Below the pieces are notes generated by a model that saw only the letters and a list, made by a program, of their open reading frames with translations, made no database searches and was not told where the DNA came from. A program made the translations under genes and the position numbers. From Nemania diffusa (Eukaryota; Ascomycota; Sordariomycetes; Xylariales; Xylariaceae): DNA of 64,000 bases. Position 1 is the stretch's first letter; every line of letters starts with the position of its first letter. The stretch lies in NCBI GenBank assembly GCA_038501195.1, contig JBBPUQ010000003.1, forward strand, positions 4,060,501 to 4,124,500. The letters are read 5' to 3'. Positions 11,529 through 23,894 of this stretch are shown in pieces.

Positions 11529-12764
11529 GTGAAACTTTCAAAGAAATCAAAGAGCTATAAATACCGGAATATTTCCCATTTGTTTAGGCTACTCTTGGGA
11601 CAGTTTCCAGCCTCCTCTTCTGCCTCTTCGTCCATTTCCATCGTCTTTAAGACTTTACACAAAACGATGGGTACTAGAGAAGTAACGGCAAGAGGCGTGT
11701 CCGAGGACATCTCTACCCCAGTGCTTGGCATCAGAATACAGCAAACTTCGCATCCAATATTCCAGCCGCTAATATCTTCCATATTCCTGTCGGATGATCT
11801 TATACTCTTCAAGAACACTGGAAATACCCCTCAACCCACGACCTTCCGTACGCCAGGCTACCAACCCCAGATTATACCAGCCGCACCATGCCTCTGTCGT
11901 ATAGTAACAACTGATCCATTTTTAATAGTAATAATGAACATACTATTATCTTTGGAGGCCTATGCGATTGTTGATCTTGTTTTCATGAGCTACTACCTAG
12001 AACACAAACACAATTTTCACGACGTTACTCTACGGGATTTTATTCTGCAGACTACTGTACAGTCAGACAATATCGTGTGGGTGTTTGTCAACGTGTGGGT
12101 TTTCGCTACTCGATATATTATGCTCATGTTTTATATGACTTTTTATCTTTTTCTCGTCTTGTCCCTTGCTAGGACTACCTCTCAATCCAGATGCCCGCTA
12201 CGATGTGGCACCTTGGCTTGCTATGCGGCGTATACCTTCCTTGGGGAGGGTCTACTAATGGTTCCCTGTGCGATTGAGGATTCTTTGAGCTATTTAAAGA
12301 AGTTTATCTATCTTTATAAGTTACAATATCAACAACTACGGGATAACGAAAATAACTACGGCGTTACTAGGGAGCAATTTCGGGATTCCTTAGAACAAGG
12401 CTGGTTTGTTCTCCGGCTTACTCGATACCCGGACTATTTCACCTTGGTTCCTTCATGGCTTCGTCGTATCTTGAATCGAGTGTACCTGGGCTATTGGGGG
12501 TACGCTCGATGGGTGGCGGCATCTGCTTTGGTAGCGTTGCTTCAGCAAGAGGGGAAACTTGGGCATACCTCTCTAATTAATGCACCCTCATATATTTCTA
12601 CGATCCAAGAGAATGAAGTATTTAGGGCCAATGATGGAGGCAACAACACACAGGGCTTGTTGAACAAGGATAAATACCTTTTTGTGTGGATTCCACGTCC
12701 CAAGGCGGTTCTCGTTGCTATCACCGGGGATGCGGCATCATCAGATGGTAGCGTCGTGGCGTGA
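11529..12764 (+). CDS. Hypothetical membrane protein, orphan (up to 411 aa)
   Basis: This is the longest frame in the gene-poor island and I do not recognise its family. The first 125 residues are Ser/Thr- and Pro-rich with a basic start. Hydrophobic membrane-like segments lie at about 130-157 (LIVIMNILLSLEAYAIVDLV) and 181-214 (WVFVNVWVFATRYIMLMFYM onwards). A Tyr-rich soluble stretch follows (YLYKLQYQQLRDNENNYGV), then a segment near WGYARWVAASALVALLQQ. A second possible start is the Met at residue 47 (11667), whose context AAACGATGGG is better. The gene may hide an intron. A stop-free frame this long in AT-rich DNA is unlikely by chance, so I take it as a real or recently lost gene. Confidence 0.5.
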   Translation: MKLSKKSKSYKYRNISHLFRLLLGQFPASSSASSSISIVFKTLHKTMGTREVTARGVSEDISTPVLGIRIQQTSHPIFQPLISSIFLSDDLILFKNTGNTPQPTTFRTPGYQPQIIPAAPCLCRIVTTDPFLIVIMNILLSLEAYAIVDLVFMSYYLEHKHNFHDVTLRDFILQTTVQSDNIVWVFVNVWVFATRYIMLMFYMTFYLFLVLSLARTTSQSRCPLRCGTLACYAAYTFLGEGLLMVPCAIEDSLSYLKKFIYLYKLQYQQLRDNENNYGVTREQFRDSLEQGWFVLRLTRYPDYFTLVPSWLRRILNRVYLGYWGYARWVAASALVALLQQEGKLGHTSLINAPSYISTIQENEVFRANDGGNNTQGLLNKDKYLFVWIPRPKAVLVAITGDAASSDGSVVA

Positions 12765-14671
12765 ACAGACTAGTCATTTCTAGCCGGGTATGTCCTTCAA
12801 TTCGAGCCATTTTTGGCGGAAGTGGATGAATTTGACTGGCGAGTCTACTGCTCAGTATTAACCTGAGTCCTCGTACGCCACATCTATTATCACCCGAGGA
12901 TAAAACCAGACGAGCGATCTAGCACCCGTAGCGGCAGGAACATCAACTTCAGCGTCACCACGACCAATTCCCAAACCCCCTTCGTCACTATCACTATCAC
13001 TGTCACCGTCACCAACCCAGCAGACAATCTCTACACACCTCTACAAAAAGCTGCCAAATCGCGACTTCGGGGTCCGGGGCAACAACAACTTATTCGACAG
13101 CAAATAGTACCATCTCTTCCACGATCGGCATACCTATTACCTACCGTATAAGTAGCTTCAGGGAGGAGTGCTCTCGATCAACAGGTCTCTATCATAGTAG
13201 TAGCGATTATCTCGGGTTTTCTTATATTTAGACGGTTATATTTAGACAGATAGGTGTAGGTAAATCCGCGTAGATTGCTACCGAATCCGTTTTAGAATAA
13301 AACGGTCACTTGCAACTTAATGTAGCGCTTTTACGGTAATACGTAGATTGAAAGTTATGCAAGTTTGTCCGTTTTGGCTTATGCTAAAGCAGATCTTGCT
13401 CAGGCTAGGGTCAGGCTAAAAGCGGTATAGCTCAACCTATCTCAGAGGTACTTGTTGAAGCACTTGCAAGGAAAAGTTTTGGCCGCGTGTCTCAGACCCC
13501 AGCGGCCGAACGTTTCGAAACCAAAAGCGCTAGGGCTTTTATTTCATTTCCTAGTGGGGATGTAGGCAGTACAATCAATTAAGACTCCCATCTCTCGCTA
13601 GCTTTTTATACTCCAAGTCAGATATTGAAGAATATAACAAAAGAAAATAAAAGAGATGATAAAATACTACATAATTTTATGGTGCGAAAGTTCGTTCTAC
13701 TTGCTGAGAAACCACCTGCCCATTTGAGGTACCTATCTCGTATCGGGATGACCTGATCTAAATTAAAGGTGACGAATGTCTCCCCACTCCAGCTGATAGA
13801 TAAATATCGCTTGATTACCAGTCTACTCATGGCCCCGATGAGACGTGTATCACTAGCCTTAGCCGGCTTTTTCTTATACCAACATGTTTATCTGTCTGGT
13901 GTCTGCTTAGTGTGGTAGCAATGGGAAAGCCATAGATGGGTACATATGGTGTCTTTTCCCAAGCAAAGAGGTAGAAGTTGGTAAAATTACGCCCTTTGTA
14001 TTAGAAACTACACTGTGTAGTCTGTATTGTATTGACCGGATATCTGTTCATCAGATCAAGTATTTAGGGCTCACACTACGCCTCTGCTACACAGCACCTA
14101 ATCGTCGACCACATCACTGACACTACTCTTGTCACCACTGTACTCCTAAGGAGCAGTCTTTTCCCTCTCAACATAAGACGGAAGGGTTACGAACCCTCAG
14201 TGCTTCCCTAGAGCCATTCCGCTCAACATCAAACTTAAATAGCTCCAACTCAGTGCTACACTCGACCGTGCGTGTCTTTTAATGCCATGTGAACGCCTTG
14301 GGTATCAGAGGAACCGGTATTGGGTGAGTAAAGGTGGGAAATACACTGTAAAATACCACAGGGTTGCTGTTGTTGAGCAGCCGTGCCTCTGCGCCGAAAA
14401 GTGACCTACCGTTGGGACAATCTAGACCCAAAACTCTAGATGATCCGCGCAAAACTGTTTTAGTTAGTGATCCTAAACAACTGGCGAAAAGGGGGGATTC
14501 AGGGGGGCTTCGGAAGTGCCGAAGTTTAGCAGCATCAGGGTCCAGTCGAAAAGGGTGACGCTGTAAATAGAAATGGAAAGTCGAATACGATCACGGCATG
14601 GTGACAGAATATCAAGACCGACGACGCTTGTAATCTATGTCATGTTAGCAAAACGCCTAGCTTTTGTTGGT
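12765..14671. other. Gene-free region, part of the AT-rich island
   Basis: 1.9 kb without a supported gene. There is a short triplet-like run (CACTATCACTATCACTGTCACCGTCACC) near 12986-13014 and a TA-rich, transposon-relic-like stretch at about 13190-13560 with many stop codons. Short frames near 14364-14558 have no support. Confidence 0.45.
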
Positions 14672-17350
14672 TCAGGACATACCGTTCTTATCATCTGCAT
14701 TATCTAATGCGTCCGAATCTGATCGAGTCCGCTTTCCAGATACTGGTGACACTTGTACTGTATCTGTGACCAAACCGTTTTTTGTTTCATGCTTAGTTTC
14801 TTCATCGTCTGATTCCCAAGTAATCTCGTCATCAACTAGCACCTTCAACTTAGATGCCGTTGCAGACGGCTGTGGCTGCATCTTTGGTTCGTCGACACCA
14901 TCATAGTCGCTCTCGCCGCCTTCATCAGAGTTATAGTCAATCTCATCAAGATCCTCACCATCGAGGGTGGCCGTTACACTAGTGTTCTCCGAATTTGGAA
15001 TATCCGTCGACGGATTCGGTGTTGTTACTTTAGGCGTCCGCAACTTCGATTCGCCGTTCTCCGATACTTTCGGGCTGGACTCATGCCCTTGTTCACTGGC
15101 TTCCTGTAATTGTAATACTGGAGACGACTCGCTTGTGACGTGGTCTTCAGGGATTGTACGGTTAGTCATCCATGTCAAATTTGAAGGGTAGTTGTGTATA
15201 GGCAGAACTGTGCCGGGGGGTGGCCAAACTTCGGCTTGTATTGGGGTAGCGAGGTGCTGGAGTTCAAGCTCGTAGCAATCCTCACATGGGCAAGTACTAT
15301 CTTGCGTGCAAAAGGATGTATACTGAAAAAGTAGGGGGTAAATACCCTGTGTAGATGTAGAAATGTTAGGTTCGCGGTCGTCGGAATCGGCTGAACCGTT
15401 TACGGAAGGTTCCTCGTTGTCGTTGTTGAACTCGTCGGTTTCATCGTTGACATCTAAAATATGTTCCAAGCCTGCTTCGGTAGTGACAGGGGGCGAGGTG
15501 TGCTGTGTGTCGTCGTTGGAAGCGTCACCCTCTTCATAGTCTTCCTGCGGATACATGTTACTGCTCTCGCCGTCATTGTAGTCATCAGCAGAAAAGTCAG
15601 TATTTGGGCTGATTGCATCGTGCACTTGTTCCCCATCCATAGATGATGAGTCATTATATAGAGCAACCTCAGACAAGCCTCGGCCAGCATTCGCGCTTTC
15701 TCCTAGTGCCATCATTCGCCGAGTACAGTTCGGCTTCACTGTTAAATAAGTATAGATAGGCGGTGATGATTCTAAGGGCTCGTTCTTAACAAGCTTATCG
15801 TATAGAATCACTAGGTCGCCAAAGGTAAACTTTCCGAGGAAATCTTGAGTAGTAGACTGTGAGATGGTTAGTCTAGATGAAATTCGAATTTGATACTAGT
15901 GACTTACCTCTGAAAATTCGAGCCCAAGACCATCTACTTTTAATACTAAGTCATCTAAAGGGGAGATTTCTTCGGAGATCACCTCTCGCAGGTTCAATAG
16001 AAATTGAGCGAGAGAAATGTCCAGAGCCGATTTATCGGTAAGAAAATACTGATTCGGATCATCATCTTCCGATTTAGCGAAAAGCTGGTAATCGGTCTCG
16101 CCATATGAAATGTATACGCCATAGTGATCAGCCAATTCAATAGGGTTGTCCCTATCGCTCACTTCAGCTATAGGCGTTTTCATGCCGGGTATAGTCGCAA
16201 CTTCGCTCTGGTAGGTCTCAACGTCTTGGGTAGGGCTAGTTCCCGCGGCTAGTGAGTGAGAACGACGAGGTACAGAAGAATCAGCCTGAGGAACAGAATC
16301 ATCAATGTCAATTTGGTCATTGGCGGTTTCGTTGTACGATTCACCACCTAACTGATACTCGGAAGAATCATCAGCAGATTCATCTGCTTCCTCAAGAGAC
16401 AAGGGGTCAGCATGGTCTTCTTTTGCGTTGTCTAGCTCGGAAACATCAAAATGTCCTGGCTGTTCGAGGTCATGAGATACAAGAGATTCATCAGCGTGAT
16501 CAGGTCCTATCTGAACAGCTTCATTGGAATACTCAGTTTCCTGTTGCCTATTCGATTCTTGGAAGATGGGGTTTGGGCTATGAGACTTGATATCAGCATC
16601 GGCAGTTGGCTGGCTAACGCCGTGCTCATCTAGCTCCGCAACTGATAATCGCTCGGAGTCCTGGGCTACTACCTCAACTATTTCATCTTCAGGTAGAGTA
16701 TTTATATCGTTTGACTGGCTATTCTCTTTTAAGCTGGAAGCTGCCAACGGATAGGTAGCTTCCGCATCAGGGTGCATGATCTCAACAGGACCAGAGGCTT
16801 CTCCATAAGAGGGAATAGAGTCCCCCTGAAGCAACTCTTTATGCTGTTCTTCTGACACTGTAACTATGTCAATAGAGACTTTGGTAGCCTGGTCTGTCGC
16901 GTCCCCTGCGTCTTGGAGATCTGCTACTGCTGGGAGCCAATCACTGGTCTCGACATCATTCCTTTCAGCGTCCATGATTTCAGCAGTAGTCTCGTCAAGA
17001 TAATCAATCTCAGTATCTAAGTTGAAGTCTGCGGAATGAGAAGGATCCTGTTGCCAAATGCTTTCGACCGCTTGCTCAAGTTCAATATCAATATCATTGG
17101 CAACCACCGCAGAGGTGTTATGGTCGGTTTCTAGAGCATCGATCATGGCATAGGATGAATCATCCCCCTCCGCCATTAGCTCATCTCGAGTATCTGAGTT
17201 GAAGTTGTGAATATCGGGGACTCTATCGAAGTCTCCCAGGTCCATGTCTTCATCGGGCTCTCCAGCTGGGAAATCTAAATCTATGTCGATATCCTCACTG
17301 AACACCGCTTGACCGAAATCAACTGCCATCTCCATTTCTTCGTCTGGCAT
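14672..17350 (-). CDS. Large acidic fungal protein with a conserved central domain (DUF2420-like)
   Basis: Two exons (17350-15908 and 15856-14672) joined across a 51-nt intron (donor GTAAGT, branch CTAACC, acceptor CACAG) give 875 residues. Residues 1-390 and 560-875 are very acidic and probably disordered, with runs such as EDIDIDLDFPAGEPDEDMD. Between them, roughly 395-530, lies a folded-looking block: NPIELADHYGVYISYGETDY, LFAKSEDDDPNQYFL, SLAQFLLNLREVISEEISP, VLKVDGLGLEFSE, FTFGDLVILYDKLV and YTYLTVKPNCTRRMMALGE. This resembles, from memory, the fungal family DUF2420, whose function is unknown. A cysteine cluster CTQDSTCPCEDCYELEL follows. The intron splits the conserved block, and the block reads through it smoothly, which supports the model. 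Confidence 0.85.
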
Positions 17351-18816
17351 TTTGGGGAGTGCAGAAAGAATAGACTCGATTATAAATTCAATCTTTCTGT
17401 TAGGGCACTACTTGTCATGTACTCGAAATCTATCAGGCAAGATATCGTGCACTTCAGGGACATTGGGAAGGAAACGGCGGGAAATTATCAAACTCGCGAC
17501 CACACGTAAGGAGACTGGCTACCTTTTCATTCGCTTGTAGAATACCAAGCGGTGGTAGGTTTCTAATAGAATATGGTAGACTCTATGTTCATACCATATG
17601 TTGAACAGCCGGAAACCCTTAAATGTGGCTAGTGTTGGCAACACTCAACAATATCGGTCGACAAAAACAATATATTGTTTCCTTTACTTCGTTCGCAAGG
17701 TCTTTTTCAGCTCGAGAGAGTGGGCCGGATACGAGAGGTATAAGCGCGGTAGAGTAGTTAGTTCCGTTGTAAATGTCCACGTGGTACTGTCTCAACAGCA
17801 GCTTCACGATGCCTGTCAAAGGATAATAAGGTAGCCGTCAATCGGGAAAGGTCGCGATACGTCGTGTAGAAGAGAACTTTTTTGATCCTGCCGACAGATA
17901 TATCTGCCTAACAAGGGTAGAGAACAGGTTCTGGATCGAAGATTCTTGGGGTCGATAATAAAACGGCAGTATGGTCCGGGACTAGGCCGAGGGATATCGA
18001 CGTGGCTGATGAAATTCTACCAGAGTTGGGGGTTGAAAGGATGGAGAAGTAGATGCAGCTTGGAGGACAAACTCGGATAGGGAAGGAGAATATTTGGTAC
18101 TACGCGTGCGGTCGGTGGCAATACCTAGACAAGTTCTCGGTCTTCTGTGTCTTTGTTCTAGGGCGTTCAAATGAGGATCAAAGAAGCTCGATAGATTGCA
18201 CTATTTTCCTGCACGATGGGAAGAGTAGCAAGTGATAGTAAACCTTGAGCGCGCGGTTTGGTTGATGAGGAGGCAGAGAATGAGTAGGGAAAGATGAAGC
18301 GTGGGATGTTGCGTTGGTTCAAAAAGGGTAGAAATTTAGATTAGGCAAGCTAAAATATGGGCATCATTGAGATGTAAATGCGTTGCTGGCAGGTACTGTT
18401 ACCACCTAAGAGGCAGGTACCTACTTAATATTTCAGCGGGGAGCTACAGAGGATGCCACAGCCCTACCATATGGCGCTAATTTTAAATGGTAGGTACCTA
18501 GGTACTTGGTCCGTGCCTTCCACATTAAGTACCCTTCTAGTAACATATAGAATCCACAGTGGGGTTGAGGTACCTGTCTGGAGTGTGGCTTAAGAGGTAG
18601 TTGTGGCTGTAACTATCTAGACACATACCTATCTTTTGGTGGGACAGCTGGCTAGATGTAGTGGGTACAGTATCTACACTGCTGCTCCTATCTAAGTGCT
18701 CTGTCCCTTTTGGAGTTGACTGTAAATTATATCGCGAAAGCAGCCTACCACGACTCACCCATTCTAGGGACTCCTACAATTCACCGTTCTGTCACGTCAC
18801 TATACAACTTCTCAAG
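17351..18816. other. Divergent intergenic region, DUF2420-like gene / RET2
   Basis: 1.47 kb between two divergent genes. TAGGTACC-type motifs occur at 18411-18425 and as the palindrome TAGGTACCTAGGTAC at 18491-18505. Frames here are short and unsupported. Confidence 0.5.
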
Positions 18817-20574
18817 ATGGTATAGTCCCAATGCGACGACCTCTCTATTCTAATTGATGTCTAACGTCTACTGCGTTCCTAGGTTGTTCTTGCGGCCTCG
18901 ATTTGCACCCGCGGCGGGAAAGCTGTCCTCTCCAGACAGTTCCGAGAAATGCCCCGTTCACGAATCGAAGCTCTCCTGGCTTCATTCCCTAAGTTGGCCG
19001 ATTCCGGAACCCAACACACAACCGTTGAGCAGGACAATGTTCGCTTCGTCTATCAACCCCTCGACGAACTCTACATGGTCCTCATAACCAACCGCCAGAG
19101 CAATATTCTACAGGATATTGACTCCCTTCACCTCTTCGCCCAGGTCGTTTCGAGCACCTGCAGAACCTTGGACGAACGGGAGATCGTGAAAAATGCCTAT
19201 GAGCTGCTCAGTGCCTTCGACGAGCTTGTCACACTTGGATACAGAGAAAACTTGACACTGAGCCAAATCAAGACCTTCCTAGAGATGGAGAGTCACGAGG
19301 AGCGTATTCAGGAGATCATTGCACGAGTGCGTTTATCTAGTCGTGAGCATTGGCGACTGCCCGCTAAACGTTGTGACAGAACAAGGAGCTCGAAGCCACC
19401 GAGGAGCGCAAGAGAAAGGCCAAGCAGCTGGAGATGCAACGCAAAGAATCCGCCCGCAGTGGCCGGCCGGGTGCGCCACGAACCCCTGTGTATCCCACGT
19501 ACACACCTCCTAGCCGACCAACACCAACAGATAGCTACGATTCATACGAGGCCGAGAAAAATAAGTCTTACAAGTATGCTAGATCTCAAAATCCCAGAAT
19601 TTCATGACTAATTCTAGAATAGGCCGGCAGCAACAAAGGTGAAGGGCATGCAGTTAGGAAAGAAGTCCAAGACAACAGATATGTTCGAGCGGGTACGAGG
19701 AGATATGGGAGCGGAAGTCGACGACACGCCGTTGGTGCCAGCCGCTCCCGCGCCAGTTGCTGAGCCTGCTGCTCCGCGCCAGTCTTCTACCTTAGATCGA
19801 GACGCGATACATCTCACCATCAACGAGTCTATCGGGGCCAAGATTTCGAGAGAAGGGTCGCTTAGTTCTTTGACGGTCAGCGGTGACCTGAGCCTCCGCA
19901 TATCGGACCCCAGTTTGACTAAAGTCAAACTCAACGTAACGGCCAACGCTTCGCACAGCGTCCAATTCCGCACGCACCCCAATGTTGACCGCGGTCTTTT
20001 CACGAGCTCCAAGGTGATTCAGATGAGCAATGTCGCTCGTGGTTTTCCTGTCAACAACTCTGTTGGGGTTCTACGGTGGCGAACCGCCCCTAAGACCGAC
20101 GACACGAGTGCTCTTCCCATCAATTTTACCGTGTGGGTAAACAAGGGTTCGGGCGGCAACCACACCATCACAGTAGAATATGAACTCACTGGGACCGATA
20201 TATTAAAGGATGTTTCTGTGGTCATCCCATACGCCACCAGCGAGCCTTCAATCAACAGCTTTGATGCCGTTTATGAGGTATCCGGGGACAGTCTCGAGTG
20301 GACGATTGGGACTATAGAACCGGACAACGGCAACGGCTCGTTCGAATTTGATGCCCAAGCTGATGACGAGAACGAGTTTTTCCCAATGCAGGTGCGATTC
20401 TCAAAGTCATCGCCGTTTATTGATGTCGACGTAAGTATCATACAATCTTCTCGCAATTAGGAGCGATACTAACTGGTGCTTTAGGTTACGTCGGTAAGGC
20501 TTATAGAAGAAGACGAAGAGGTCACATTTTCGAAGGAGATTAAATCTGTGGCCGAAAACTACCTAGTTGAGTAA
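18817..20574 (+). CDS. RET2: Coatomer subunit delta (delta-COP)
   Basis: Delta-COP is part of the COPI coat that returns cargo from Golgi to ER. Five exons (18817-18819, 18883-19326, 19380-19573, 19623-20430, 20485-20574) give 512 residues. The N-terminal longin-like region reads VVLAASICTRGGKAVLSRQF then FVYQPLDELYMVLITNRQSNILQDIDSLHLFAQVV. A charged linker (KELEATEERKRKAKQ) and KGMQLGKKSKT follow. The C-terminal mu-homology domain includes HLTINESIGAKISREGSLSSL and FRTHPNVDRGLF. The first coding exon is the ATG alone: ATG then GTATAG, with branch CTAACG and acceptor CCTAG 63 nt on. Without that join the conserved VVLAASI start is lost, and the next ATG (18949) would remove part of the longin fold. 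Confidence 0.95.
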
Positions 20575-21318
20575 AGGAGTAAGTATTTGAATGGTCACAT
20601 GAAAGTGTTAGCTGGAGTAGTTGGTTCGCTAGAAAGAATAAAATAAGGCCGCAAGAAGGGTTGATCACGGCATTATAGTAGGACTAAATTGCAGGGTAGT
20701 CGGTAGACTACGATAGAACAACACGAGAATTCTACCGCAAACAAAAACGATGTAGCGATAAAACGTGTTGCCATACATGATACCCTCTATAGGTTTTACC
20801 ACCATATACCTAGATAATCGGGATTACAACCCAAGCCGTGCTATTTTTAGCCAGTCTTGAGGTAGCTTAGAAACCTCAGCTCAGTTGCCTCCAATTCTTC
20901 ACAAATTCATCTGCATGAGGAAATTGTTATAACTAAAGCACTAATAAGCCAAGAAGGGGGGGCACCGCCGCCCCTCTTGTTCATCTTAGCTTATCTGGTA
21001 ACTACGTACCTGGTTCTCATCAATTGCAGAGGGAGACATAAAACCCATTCCAACCCTTCTAAAATTGACCATAGCATTATCAACTGGCTCAAGTAGTAAC
21101 CCACAATGAATACTTGGCCCCAGGGTCCTAAAAATATCCCTACAATAATTCTATAAAATATTAATTAGAATGTCAAATGCCTAATCCCCTCATAATGTTA
21201 CTAACCTTGTCGCAACCTTTAATCAAGGGCGAGGTCGAACCCACAGATTCTTTAGAGTCTGGACCGGTATTATCGACACCTGTATCAGGAGTAGGCCCCT
21301 GATCTAGTGTCTGTTTCC
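20575..21318. other. Convergent intergenic region RET2 / HET gene
   Basis: 744 bp at the 3' ends of two converging genes. It includes a small hairpin-like GGGGGGGCACCGCCGCCCCT at 20956-20975. Nothing else is recognised. Confidence 0.5.
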
Positions 21319-23152
21319 TTATTGAAGGTCGTTAGTGTTGATGTAGCGATAGGATTTTAGATGTAGTACGTACTGATAATTCCAACAGCTTTCAATCTTT
21401 CTGCTTACTGAGGCCCAGGAGGCAAAATAACAAGGTGAAGCTGTCTTTGCATCGAAAACACCAAACCCAAGAAACTCGTCACTACTATCATAAAATTCAC
21501 AAGGATTACGCGGCAAATCCTTGAAGTCGTTAGCAAGCCAGCGCTCCTCAGATCTAGTCCTTCCGTCATATTGGCAGTTGTTGAACTTTGTGACACAACA
21601 ATCGTTAGCTCGAGTACTTCGATCGACTTTCCGCAGTCGTCCCGAGACGGACAATATATGCCCACACTGGTAACTCTCATGAAATTTGACTCTCGCCTCC
21701 CAAATCGCGTTTTTGTCGTCAGGTGTCGGCCATATTTTCGCTCCACCGGTTCTCGCCCAGCTCCAAGAAGGTACTCCAGAAAGCGTGTCAGTTAAGGCTG
21801 CGTCAACATAGGATATCCAAAGACATTGTACTGATAAATTGGTGTCCCAAACACCCCAGAAATACTGTCCTGTTCCGGCCATTGTCGTCACAATTCCTTG
21901 TATGGCTGGAAGACGATCAGTCATTTTGGTGAGCTGCGATCGGGTATAGTCTGTTAAGAAATCGGGCCAAGAGTCATAGTCAAAAAGTTCGAGATCGTTT
22001 GGCCAAGAGCGTTCGTCCAGAGATATAAAACGACAGGCCCAGCTCATCCCGCCAGGCATAAAAAACACCTTTCTCCGAGACAAGTAACGTTCCTGTAAAG
22101 CCCATCCTCTCCTCGCTAGCGGTCCAGCGACCGGATTGTAACCTTTTGACGACATTAGCCGAAAGTTTATGCGTATTCTACGTCCGTTGTTGGTGTTAAC
22201 GGAAATAGCAATAGCGGGAGTGTGTCTTGGCCTTTCTACCATAAAACAGCCTTCACTTGGGTCTGACGACCCAGCTGCGGAGATCATCAGAAATGCGTCT
22301 TCGTAAATGGAGCCCATGACCTTTGACTCGCGAGACCAGTCGTCATGATCACCTTGTACAATGCACAGCGCGTCGATCCAGAGGTAGTGGATTCCCAATC
22401 CACGAGTAATAATGGAAGCATCCTGAAATGTCTTTGGGAGTCTCGAGAAGGGTATTCCCTTTTTGAGATGAACTTCGAGATTTTCTCTGTCTGTTTTTAG
22501 ATGTAGACTGCTCTTACGTCCCCAGCAATAGCTTAACGCACAGTAGCGACCCTTCAAGCCATGGCTTTCTAGTAATTTGATTTCTTGTAGATTCGCCACG
22601 GATAACACCCGAGTAGGTAGCGTAACACATTTTTCAATTATACTCTGCCCACACACCTTTGGTGAACAGTCGGGATGAGATTCCTGGCACTCTAATATCC
22701 ACTTCTTGATTAAGGGAAGGGCTTCGGATGGATTATTTGTGAAGATCGGTCGTTCGGTTGAAATGCCCAAGTCTGGACCTGGGCACAATGTGTAGAGTTA
22801 GATTGGGCCATCTGAAATATACAAGCAACGCACTGTTTTCAACCCATATGGAGAACTTCGTGGAGTGTCCTATACCCCTATTGAAGAATTGTATAGAGGC
22901 TATACCTCCTATTTGGTCAGGAGAGTGAGATCTGTAGAGCGTTGTGAACACGTCTCTTGGGTACTCTTCGCGATCAAGAAATGGGTAGCGATTAACACGA
23001 CTTAGGAGCTTACAGAAATCGCAGCTTGCGGCGGTATCGTGGGGGTTAGTTTTCTTCGTCCATTGATAAGAATAATGAGGATTAGACGAAGGATTGTTAC
23101 ATAACGTCTTCATGAGTTCCGTGCAGGAATCACATAAATCCGTGCTCGCCAT
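21319..23152 (-). CDS. HET-domain heterokaryon-incompatibility-type protein
   Basis: HET-domain proteins are abundant in filamentous ascomycetes, and some trigger cell death on fusion of unlike strains. Two exons (23152-22834 and 22778-21319) give 592 residues. Residues 1-106 hold paired cysteines (CDSC, CDFC) typical of the region before a HET domain. The HET domain follows with RYCALSYCWG, LPKTFQDASIITRGLGIHYLWIDALCIVQGD, DWSRESKVMGSIYEDAFLMISAA and, later, RGWALQERYLSRRKVFF. The exons are in different frames. The 55-nt intron joining them has donor GTGCGT, branch CTAAC and acceptor CCCAG, and restores the frame exactly. I see no NACHT, ankyrin or other C-terminal module. Confidence 0.9.
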
Positions 23153-23894
23153 TTTTCTAGTCTAGGAGTTGTTGCTTTCAATGACTGTTGACTCGGAAAT
23201 GCCTAAAGTTGAAGTAGATGGGATAAGCTAGATTAGATGTTAGGCAAACCTGATTACGACGTGCCCCTCACGAGGCTAGGGATACGTGTCTGTTGATTGA
23301 CGGCACGTAGAGGTATGCCTAGGTAGGCATACCGTACTCTCCTTTCCGGTCAGAGGTCCAGAAGAGCCATTGTATTTATAAGGCTCTGGGTAGGCAAAAA
23401 GTCCATGCGGTCGCTACCAACCTTTTTCTTGTGCATTACTTTACATAACTTTATGAAAATTAGTTGCTCAATTACTGGAATGAAGGCAACAGGGTGAAGC
23501 ACGAACAAAAAGCGGCGGACTTGGTATGCTAATCCTGATTTACATATGTAGAACTTAACTATCTAGGTACTTACCTATGTAGTAAAAACCTGGCATAGTG
23601 CTAATAGAGTTGGATTAATAAGGAAATGCACTGTAACAGCCTATTGCCTTGCAGTATTTTGTATATAAGAAAGAAATGTGGGTCGTCCCAGCACACTGTG
23701 CTATCTGTACTAGAAAATGCAAGGGAAGCAGACAGCGACGTTATCTTCGTCGTGCGTGCCAGACACTAGAACTTCCGTAACAGCCTACAAAGTGAGACCA
23801 ATTCCGCAAACCCAACGTCTTATGTGAAAAGCTGCAATATGAACAGCAGTTTGAATGGAAGCCCGCTAAAAGCAGCTGTTTCGCCGGCCCAACC
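23153..23894. other. Divergent intergenic region HET gene / APC4
   Basis: 742 bp that should hold both promoters. Short AGGTAGGCATACC and CTAGGTACTTACCTA motifs are present near 23320-23333 and 23562-23577. No gene is seen. Confidence 0.5.

Noticed and set aside
22733..22834. Apparent frameshift in the HET gene
   Set aside because: The two reading frames are joined exactly by a 55-nt intron (22833-22779) with GTGCGT donor, CTAAC branch and CCCAG acceptor, so no mutation is needed.
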